From positions 3,410,001 through 3,474,000 of the forward strand of contig CM046304.1 of NCBI GenBank assembly GCA_025267735.1: a stretch of DNA of 64,000 nt. Reading direction: 5' to 3'. This DNA is from Mactra quadrangularis. Lineage: Eukaryota; Mollusca; Bivalvia; Venerida; Mactridae. Shown here in pieces: positions 35,901 to 47,500 of this stretch; positions within the stretch are counted from its first letter, which is position 1, and the number at the start of each line of letters is the position of its first letter. Position numbers and translations under genes: made by a program. The notes beneath the pieces were generated by a model that had not been told where the DNA came from, searched no databases, and saw nothing but the letters and a program-made list of their open reading frames with translations.

Positions 35901-38900
35901 TGAAAGAATCAAAATGTAAATGAAAGAATCAAAATGTAAATGAAAGAATCAAAATGTAAATGAAAGAATCAAGATGTAAATGAAAGAATCAAAATGTAAA
36001 TGAAAGAATCAAAATGTAACTTAATGATTCAAAATGTACCAGAAAGAATCAAAATGTAAGAATCAAATAACTATGTAACCAATGTACTGAGATCAAACTT
36101 GCCTTCTAAATGACAATCAGAAATAATTGTATTAAGATTAAAACCAAAATTTAGGCATGAACAATTTTAAAAGTTAGGCCTAAACTAAAAAATATTTATT
36201 TGCCCTTTACCGACACTAAATTTTTGGGTTGGGTTGGTAGGTAGGAAAACATTTTATCTTTTTCCTAAAGCAGAATTATTAGCATAAAGAAACCATCGAA
36301 AAGTGATATGATGAATGGTCCTGACCAATAAAAAAAAAGACCACATATATATTTTTCGAATAATTATTTTTTGAGTCGGCGGCAGTTTTTTTAAGGTCGG
36401 TTGGTAAAGGGCAAACAAACATAATTATAATATAGGCCTTAATAATGTTTCTTTCATAATGCCAGCTAAAAACTTCGTTATACAGTGATCTTCAAAAATT
36501 TATGGATAAAATCTGGATTTAAGGATGTACCAATTCAGATTGGATCATGTTAATATCTTACAAATAATTAGACGTAATTGTCCTTAAATTATAGTATGTT
36601 ATGTCAATGAGTGAACTCTCAGTCTTGTTACTTGTTGTATGCATATATAAGCATGCAAAAATATTTTGACAATTGTATTTATATATTTTCCTATGAATAT
36701 CATATTTTATGATACAAAAACCTTTGCTTGGGCAATTTTAGGGGGGGGCTACGCTGGGTCCGCATTGTGGGTTCTAAACCATTCGAGGTAGGTCATACCC
36801 TATACATGTGTTGTTGGCCTTGGGGTAGGGTAAGTTAGTTATAGTGATAGACAAGTGTCCAGGAAACCTATAGTAGGAAGAGCTGTCCATCGTGTATGTG
36901 TTGAATAGGATGTTAAAAAAAAAAAAAAAAAATATAAAAAAAATAAAGATTTTATATGTTTCTTGAATAAACCCACATTTCACTGTAGAGCAGAATATTG
37001 AATTATAGAATTTTAACTGGTATGGCCTAGCGGTTTCAGAGTTGAACTGATAAACATTAGATAGCTAGCTCCTTGTTTGTTCCAATCCCATCCAAAACAT
37101 ACCCCATTGTTTCCTTAGGCAATAAACTTAATCCTACTAGCTCAATACTGGAGGACCAAAGAGTGGACTCGAAAATGATTAATCTAACTTGAGAACTTGT
37201 TTCACAATAAGGGACCTTAGTCAGTTATTTCCCCTTGTATACTCTTTAAATAGGTATGTCCTTTTAGTTGCATTACTCGGATTTTACCCTTACTTTTCGA
37301 TGTCAATTTACCAAAACTAATCTTAAATAACTTTTTTGTAAATCATTTAATTTGTTTGAAATTCAAGCTAAGTATTTTTAGGGTATAGAACTATCTAAAT
37401 TTCACCACTTCTGATAATATCTTGATTAACAAGAAAGATATCAAATGAAATATTTTGTTATCCTTACATAGGAATACATTGATAAAATCCAAGGATTCCA
37501 ACTATAAGGACCTACTTACTAATTGGATTGCTTCAAATTTTATCAGGGAAAAGTTACTGACTAAAGTCCCTAATTGAGTTTAAATAAATTAGTATAAGCA
37601 AAATATACAAGAAAGCCGCCCGGCTTACTCAGCTGGTAGCACGCAAGTCTACTGATAGAGGGGTTGTGGGTTTGATTTCCGGGCGGGGCATACTTTCGTG
37701 GAGCTTGGTCATGAAATTATTTCTACGGCCATTCTTCCTCCTACCAATGATTTTTAATTATGTAGGGCAGTTGTCAGTCACTGACGAAAGTATGTGCTTA
37801 GTAGTTGGTTAAAAGCTAAATCCAGAGATTTAGCCTTTCCAGGAGGAGTGAGTAGATTGACTGACCGCCGTTATATGACCTATAATTGTGTTGCTATGGC
37901 GTTAAACCCAACAAACCAACAAAATACACAAGAAGGACTCACCTCTCCGTCCATGTATAACTTAATCTTCTCTCGATGTTCTGATTTAAATCGATTTAAT
38001 ATTTTCTGAGCTAAGTTCATACTGGTAAGGGTTGCTTTGATCTCCTTTATATTTTCAATACATTGAGTCTCAGTTTTGTCAAAATTGTTTACTGAGCTAG
38101 TCACATGGTCCGACATAATATGATCGTTACTCCATTCATCAAATACTTCGTTCAAATTACCACCGGCATCCGTATCATCAGAATGAAAATTGGAATGTTT
38201 ATTGTTCATTACCATTGAATCCTGAGATAAGGTCAATGTGGAACTTTCTGCGCAAACGTCAGTACCAACTTTATGTTCAACATCTAAGTTTTCGAATGAT
38301 TTATCTAAAGTTGAACCTTTTCCAATATCAACTAGGGAATCCACTGAGACGTTATCAGTTTCCGCACCTATATCAACAAGAAATCTATTCAAACATTCCT
38401 CTCGGCTTTCCGGCAAGGTAGATATTTTTTCTATACTGCAATTATTCATATCATCCAATGAACTAGCTCTTTTGCGAAATTTATCAGAATTTTCAAGAAG
38501 TTGTAACACGCGGAACATTGACGTTTTATCCACTTTTTGTTTTTTAGATTTCGATACTAGTCTTTCTTTGATAGAACTGAGGTCGGATGTTTTAAGAACT
38601 TCGTCAATTAACAAATGTATAATAGAGGGACTAAAAGTACTCCTACAACTAGACCCGCTACCATCCCCGCTGATCATACTACCAACAGGGGTCGGACATC
38701 GTGCATTCTCTATAGAATGACTCTCGGTATCGGACATTTGACTAAGACGTGGTGAAAAATTATTTCGCTCGAATTCTTGTTGACTTAAGGATCTTAGAGT
38801 AGAATTACTAGACACAGTACTGTTTACATGTTGCGGCGTGTTGTGAATCGTGTGATTATAAGTCCATGTCTGAGAAGTAGGAATATCTTTGAAATGTGTA

Positions 38901-41900
38901 TGAGAAGGCGGAGCTACGTGTATGTCCATACTTTGTTCGTCTTCAGAATCGGCACTTCTTTTATTAAACAATTTTCCAGTGTCGCTATACATGTTGCTAT
39001 GGGGATTGTTGGGATATGTAGAAAATGGTTTCATGTCAATACATTCATTGTCGCCAGTAAGAGCGTGATTATGCAATGCTGTCATTCTTAAATCTTGAGC
39101 ATGACTATTAAATAAATATTCATCCTTCGTAAGCATTACATTAGCATCAGTATTGGACTGGTGTACAGTATTCTGAGGAACACAGACTGGATTACCAATC
39201 TTAGACTGAGTAGCAATATCTGGATGCAAATCAGAACGACTAGTCATAGAAAGGTTCTGTTGTGCCCCAGGCCAGTAATTCTCATTTTGAGGCAACAATT
39301 TATCCAAAGAACAACTGAACAAGTCATTCCTTGTATTCAATTTGTCCACAAAATTGTTGAAGTCCACTTCCTGTTTTTTAACATAACTTTGAGAATTCAT
39401 AGTTCTATCCGTTGAAAAATGTCTTTTTGGAGATTTGAATGTGTTGCCATGGCAATGGTCGGTATTTAGACCCCACCCATTATTCAAATTTGCTGTATCA
39501 CCATTTTCATGCAACTTACTATAATCCATCGAATGAAACGACGATAAAGTGACTGTTGAAGTATGACTTTGATTATTTTCATAACCATTAAATTTATCTG
39601 AGTCTTGGGGAACTTGATAGCCTCCTTGATTCCAATTTTGATCTCCATTCAGAGGCATGACACCACTAAATTTTTGAGGTACAGTTCCACTAAATTTTGT
39701 AGGCATAGTTCCACTAAATTGTGTGGGCAATTGTTCATTAAATTTAACAGGCATATGTTCACTATGTTTTATAGGCGAAGTTTCACTAAATTTTGTTGGC
39801 ATTGTTCCATTAAACTTTGCAGGCATACTCCCACTAAATTCACCCAGCATATTTCCGCTAAATTGCGTGGTTGATGGTTCATTAAATTTAACAGGCATAG
39901 TTTCACTTTGTTTTATAGGCGTGGGTCCATCAAATTTTGTAGGCATAGTGCCATTAAATTTTGTAGGCATAGTGCCATTAAATTTTGTAGGCGTAGTGTC
40001 ATTCAATTTTGTAGGCATAGTGCCATTAAATTTTGTAGGCGTAGAGCCATTAAAAGAGGAACTATTAGTTGATTCAGTTGTACATGTAGAGTAGCTAGGT
40101 TCTACAAATTCACTTTCAGTTTTACATATTATGTCACAAGCAGGTGAAGTAGCAGAAGAACCACTTTGTGTGGGTTCTAATTTAGGTTCAGTGAGATCTA
40201 ACTGTACTTTGGGCTCTGAAAGTGTTTCTGTTTTTCTACCATCTTGGGTGACCCCTTTTGACTTGATTTTAAAGTCATAAGATCCAGGGCCGACAGATTC
40301 AACTTCAAGTTCCAGTTTACTGTAATCTGAGCCACTTTGTTCAAATGCTTCCAATGCCTTTTCTTTATCCACTTTAGGAATTCTTCCCATTCTAACAGCT
40401 GAAAGATAAAACAATAGGGGACCTTAGTCACTTTTTTCCCCTTGTATACTCTTCAAATAGGTAGGTTCTATTAGTTGGATTACTCGGATTTTACCCTTAC
40501 TTTTCAATGTCAATTTGCCAAAATTAATCATAAATAACTTTTCTGAAAGCTATTTAATTTGTTTGAAAGTCAAGTTACATTTTTTTATGGTAAATATTTA
40601 CCACTTCTGTTAATATCTTTATTAACTAGAAAGATATTAGATGAAATATTTTATTATCCTTACATAGGAATTCAATGATAAAATTCGAGGATTCCAACTG
40701 TAAGGACCTACTTACCAATTGGATTGTTTCATATTTTAACAGGAAAAGATAACTGACTAAAGTCCCTAATAACGTTTCATTTATTTCCTTTAATATACGG
40801 GCATAACACCATTAAATTTTGTAGGCATATCACCATTAAATTCTGTAGGTGTAGTATCATTTAATTTTGTAAATGTAGTACCATTAAATTTTTGAAGGTG
40901 TAGTACCATTAAATTTTGAAGATATAGTATCATCAAATTTTGAAGGTGTAGTATCATCAAATTTTAAAGGAATAGTATCACTAAATTCTGTAGGTGAAGT
41001 ACCATTAAATTTTGAAGGTATTGTAACATTTAACTTGATAGGTGTAGCACCATTAAATTCCATAGGCATAGTACCATTAAATTCTGTAGGTGTAGTTTGT
41101 GCGTAAAGTTTGACCCCGACCGGACCTTTATGCAAGAATATTCATTACATTGAATACGAATGTAGTATTAATGTTCGATTACACCAGGCCCGTGAAGATA
41201 ATGTGTTGAAATCTAACTCATAAACCTACTTCTATTATTTTACAATTGCTGCCGAAGTGTAGAATAGGCGTGGAACTGAATTTCGTCGGGATATGTGTAG
41301 ATAATTATTAGATGCAAATGTGAAAGGTCAGATTGGGGTCAATTTTCATGGGCTATACCATTAAATTTTACAGGTGTAGTACCATTAAATTTTGAACATT
41401 AAGTTTTAAATGTTTTTCATTGAGTTCATGTTTTTGCTTTACCCCAGTTAAGAAATCAAGAGCCATATAAAGCATTATTCAATCTGATTAAAATTTTACC
41501 GCTCGCATACTCGCTAATTTAGATCGGGCCTTTTCCAAACGAAGGTCACGTTCAGGTGACCTTTTCTCATCATAATATTCATGACGAAATTGTTATGATA
41601 CGTAACTTGTTTACATCGTCTACATCACGCAATTTGAAATGAGCCACCCAATCGCAGACTGTAAATAATACCGCTGTTAAATTTGCATCCAAACCTTGGT
41701 CTAAACATAGAAATTACGCAATCAAAATGTGATTAATAGTGTTTTCGTCTATATGAAAGCTACGCATTGATTGGTCGACACAAAGTTCATCTTGACATGA
41801 CCTTGCATTGACTAAGTAGAGATCCAGTACGACAACGCGAGTAGAACAGGATCTCTGTTTACGGAGATTGAGCATTACTCATCTAACAATTATTCATGAG

Positions 41901-44516
41901 ATGCACCAGTAATTAAAGTAGCTAAGATCAGTGAAGACGCAGTCCATATTAAAGTTTAATAGGCCAGTTAAATCAATTTCATCTTAACTTACTCATCTAA
42001 TATAAACCATGAATAATAAATATTTACGACCTTAAATCACGGAAAGTCTAAAGACCCTTGGGTAAAAAAAAGAAATTATGTAGGCAATTCATTACATACC
42101 ACAGGTTTAATTACAGTAGTTAAATGATAAAATGAAATAAAATTCTTGACGTAAGGGTAAAAAACTTATAACTACATGTAAATAAAAGATAAATAAACAC
42201 TAGTTTTGCATCGACCCATTGAAATGGACACATAAAATATCTTATTGATTTATTGAATGAAAACGTAACTAGATCAATGTCTACGTCAACATTTAAAATT
42301 TATTGTTTACAAAATGTTATATTGTAAATAAACGAAGAGTTTATTTAATGGTGAAAATTATGAAAGGCTATTTTAACTTAAAAGGTTTTAACAAACTTCA
42401 GGACTCGATTTAAAAACTTTTTTTCCTTTTTATTTAGATTGGTCTAAACTTGAAAATGTTTTTAAGGATACATTGATATGTATAGGATAATAACATGCGT
42501 AGCAGTTATTACTATACTTTATTAAACTACCAATGCAATCTCCGTAAACAGATGTCCTGTAGAGAGTTGTCGTACAATATCTAAGGTTTCCATGGAGGGT
42601 CCAACCAGATGACCTTTATGTCAACCAATCAATACGTTGCTTTCATCTAGACGAAACACTATTAATAAGCATTTTGATTTCATAATTTCTATTTTTAGAC
42701 CAAGATTTGCGAGGTGTATAATTCACAGTCTGCGATTAGACGACTCATTTCAAATTACTTGACATGGACTACGTAAACAAGTTACTAAACATAACAATTT
42801 CGTCATCAATACTATAATGAGAAACGGTCATCTGAACGCGACCCTCGTAAGAAAACGGCCAGATCTAACTTAGCGAATAGGCGAGCAGAAAATTTTAGAT
42901 TCGGTTTTAATAAGATTGCTATCAATGGCACATACATTAACCCACTGATTAAAATACTCAATACTTGTTTGATACTCCCAGCACACATGATCGCCAACGT
43001 TCCCGCAAAGAAATATTGTATACACATACATAAATATGTTAATTTATATATTTTTAAAGATCATAAGTACATAAGTACTCGAGTGAGTATTTAAATCAGC
43101 AGGGTAAAGAATGTGTCACTGACAGTTGACAGCAACATCAACCTTCTGAGGCCCCTGACCCCTATTATCTGCCCCCCGAGCCCCTTTTCTATAAGTTCTT
43201 GACTTATCACCAAGATATCATCATTGTCAACCACAGTACTTTCTTCTGTTACACTCCATACTTACCGCAGACAATTTTACTGGCAAAATCTTGTTTTCAT
43301 GAATATGCATAAGGCAGGGCAGTCCATTGTTCTTCTAATGAAATGACATGTTACAATTTAATACTCTTCAATAACAATGATGTCATACTGGGATTTTCTT
43401 CACCCACTTTAGAAAAATTACTCATGGAGGCCGCCATTTTGAATGATAAACCATAATTTAGATATAAAACGTAATTTCATTGGCTAGTTTTACGCAGTGG
43501 TTTCCTAGTGGAATCAATGAAAATGCCTCATTTATTATTCCTGATTACAAGGTTTTCCTTACCAAATGGCCCGCAGTAAACAGCACAGCTTAGTCGAGTA
43601 ATGTATCACTCAATAGCAAGGATGTAAAAACCCATATTTTGAGTTCCAGAAATTAGCTATGCTAACAATTTGAAAATTTTGTTTCAAAAATTATTTTGGA
43701 TCACAAGCTTTAAGCCAAACTGTTGCATAAAACTTAAAGAATCACAAATTAGATCTTTTAAAGCTATGAATCAACTTCCTATGGCAAAGGAGTAAAAAGT
43801 CGAGAATTATTCCTGAAGTTATAGTATGAAAATTACAAAAAAAAATCATCCAATTTAATTCAACGTAACTATGATCCTAATAAACAGTGTTTCCTTACAG
43901 ACAAAGTACCAGTTATTATGTTTCTTAATAATGATTTTCTGAGTGATTTCCAGAGTCTATGGAGAATATGATTTATACTAATTTTGCAATTTACAGGGAA
44001 TATTCCTGAGGATTTTGAAAACAATGGGAAAACAATGAGCAAATAATGAGGCAAAATATTTGTTATTTAAGGCAGAAAATTGAATTATTCATTATCTTTG
44101 TTTTTTCTACCAATGTAACACATTCAATGTGTGCCATTAGAAAATAAGAAAGGGAGGGCTGGAGAGAGGGAGTGAGTGAGGGAAGGAGTGAGGGAGGGCT
44201 GAAAAGAGGAAGTAAGTGAGGGGAGGAGGGAGTGAGTGAGTGAGTGAGTGAGTGAGTGAGTGAGTGAGTGAGTGAGTGAGTGAGTGAGTGAGTGAGTGAG
44301 TGAGTGAGTGAGTGAGGGAGGGAGGGAGGGAGGGAGGGAGGGAGGGAGGGAGGGAGGGAGGGAGGGAGGGAGGGAGGGGAGGAGTGAGGGAATGCAAGGA
44401 ACAGGGATATGGGAGATTGACAGACAGACAGAGAGGGAGGTATTCAGAAAAGGAGAGGGAGAGAGGGAGGAAGGAAGGAAGGGTGCATATGGATGGGAGA
44501 TTGACAGACAAACAGA

Positions 44517-44554
<38 letters not shown>

Positions 44555-47500
44555 AGGCATTCAGAAAAGGATATAGAGGGAGGAAGGGAGAAAGGAAGGA
44601 AGGGAGATAGACCTTTCTACATTACACGGGGGTTACACACAAATTACCTATGATATGGACAATACAGTACATTTAAACTCAAAAGTATAATAATTTATAC
44701 TTACATTCGACTGACATGCCTACATCTAAACAACGTTGAAAACGGCATGATTTACATCTGTTACGATTCTTCGGATTTAAATCACATTCGCCACCAAAAA
44801 AACACTTATATTTATCTCCTCTTGTAATACTACGCTTGAAGAAACCCTGAAATGAACAAAAATGAGTATAACAAAATGAATCGTCAATAATTTTTTTTAG
44901 GGGGGGAGGGGGAGTTTAACACCGTAGCAACAAATTGTATAGGTTGTATCACAGTCAGTCAAACTACTCACTATTCCTGGAAAGGCTAAATCTCTGGATT
45001 CAGCTGTTAACCAACTACTAGTGGCATACTTCTGTCAGAGATTGACAACTGTCCTACATGATTTAGAATCATGATCATTACCATCAGCCACTTGACATCA
45101 CCTATCGGCCTGCTTAATGCGATGGTAGATCACTGATGAAATTAACCAGTTTGCGTCTATTAAAGAGTTAACAATCTGTAATTTTTGTTGTTCGGTATAA
45201 TTAAATGAAATATCACACCCTATAGAGGATGATAGTCTGATAAAACGTAATATTCACCCTTGACATGTAATGTCAACCTTAGCTAAAGCCTCGGTTGACA
45301 TTCCTTGTCTCGGGTAAACATTCCATTCTACAGGCCCATAGGAAGGATCTCAATATTGGGGCTGCAAATGGGGTGGATATGAGGTGTTGAAAATTTTTGT
45401 GAATGTAAGCCTCTGAAACTCGATTTCCAGCATTTTCAGTACCCCCTGTTTAAGAGCAAATCTTTGTATCAGACCTCAAGATTTTCATATGTGTCATGAA
45501 AATATTAACTCGCAGTTGAATTAATTGTCGCTGCTTGCCAGATTATTGGGGCCGCAACTGCAGCCCCTGCAGCCCCAGCTGCTATTCTATCACCCTCTGT
45601 AGGATGTGATATTTATATATTAGCATGTACAGACAAGGATAGGCCTATGTGTGATTACATTCTTACTGTATAACCATGTTTACTATTTATTACAGACAAA
45701 CTTGATTCCAGGAGGAGTCTCTAATTACAACAACTACGGAACAAAAAAGAGTAAACTTTAAACTTTTGTCTAGACAAAACTCAGTGACGTCTTAAAGTTG
45801 TTTGACAAAATGAAAATTTTGAGAAAAACTGTTCATGCATACTTTCAAGTTATTTTCCTACGTTTATAACTACTTCATGTAACAAAGTTTGAATCGTAAT
45901 TTGATAAACTGAGTAATGCCGATTTTAGAATATGCTCAGATGACTGCAGGGTGGGAGTGGTTGAGTGGTTACAATGTTGGACTGGTAATCATTGGATAGC
46001 CAGCTGGGCATTGGTTCGACTCCCCTCCAAAATCTACCCTGTTGTTTCCTTAGCGAGAAAGTTTATCCTAAAAGCTCAGAACTGGGGGACCAGGAAGCCA
46101 ACTCTAAAGTGATAAATCTAAGTTGTAAGAACTTGTTTCACAAGCGAGCTAAAATAAATTAGTATATTCTAACTCTTTGTTGCTGTGTTTTAATGTGTAA
46201 AAATGTGAATCAGTTTGTCCTAAAAACTGGACATTTACTTTTTCCAGAGACTTAAAAAGTAAATGGTCAGAGAAAATCAGGGCTCGAAATTGAAGCTCGC
46301 ATACTTGCAAAATGTAAGTGGATTTTGAAAATTGCAAGTAACTTTTATTCTAACTCGCAAATTTTTGCGAGTTGAAATCATTTTAAAAACTGAGCCTCAA
46401 GCAGGCATTGAAAAGGCCAGATAGATCAATGTTTTAATATGATTGAAGATTCACAGTAAAACATGTTTGATATTCTTTGCCTATTCCACAATAACACACT
46501 TGTTCTATGTATAATTAAGTATTGTACTAAGTTGCTTTTATATTGCATATACAAATAGATACCGTGTATGCTATTACAATTTGCAGAAAAAAATGTGAGT
46601 GACTTTTTCATTTAGCGAATTGAAATAAAATCAACTTGCAAAATATTGCAAGTCTAATTTTTTGTTAAATTTGAGACTTGGAAAATATTTCGTGACAAAT
46701 CTCCATTAAGGTGTGTTTCTTCTTACTAGGAATGAAACTGATCTTTCTAGCAAAGTTTGTAGTACTAAAGATAAATCTATTCTATATTTATTTATACTTT
46801 CTACAGGGAAATTACGCACATATCGCAAATGTCAACGTTTACAGTCATTTACGTCTTAAGCAAGTAAATACAGGTTTTTGAGAAAAAGTTTGTTTTAGTG
46901 CTTAAAAAGGCATAGAAAGTACCAAATTGGCAGACAGTTGATGAAAAGTGTGTTTATCCACTTTTTAAGACTTTTTTTGCAAACTAAACAATATTTAGTT
47001 TTTTACAAGCACTTTAAATGCCCTTATTGGGATTTTTTTTTTGACAAGAGAATTTTACGCCATGTCAACACAATTAAGATTATTTTTCAATGGCCAGCTT
47101 ACCATACCTAGCTCTCCAGGGCTCAGTTTCATAAAAAAATCCTAAGACATGCTCCTTAGATCGGTCCTAGGATTTGACTTAGGTGCGTTTCAAAAAAAAG
47201 TCCTAGGACAAAAATTATCCGTAATTATTCTGATTTTTGAGGGCATCAACAAGACCAGACAACATTATTTGATTAAAAGTGAATTATATCGAGAGCAAGA
47301 GCGGCCATTATTGAGTCTACGCTGTTTTTATCCCTGAATTCAATGCAGTTAGGATTAAAAACGCTCCTAGGACTGTCCAAGACCACTCCTAAAGTTATGA
47401 GCGTTTTCGTCTTAGGATTTTATTTAGGAATTTTTATGAAACGCATTTAAGATTTTTTCTTGATCCTAGGACCAAATTTCGTCCTAGAAATTGATAATGA

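Noticed and set aside
34523..36066. CRISPR-like array of 20-bp repeats
   Set aside because: No unique spacers; units are contiguous variants of each other, in an animal intron.
38238..40094. Several open frames on + (for example the [13 protein letters not shown] type)
   Set aside because: Antisense shadows of receptor exon 3; they lack any domain and follow the 24-bp repeat.
44137..44653. GGRE-repeat and SLTH/LPPS-repeat proteins
   Set aside because: Frames across the purine microsatellite, open in all phases because of composition.
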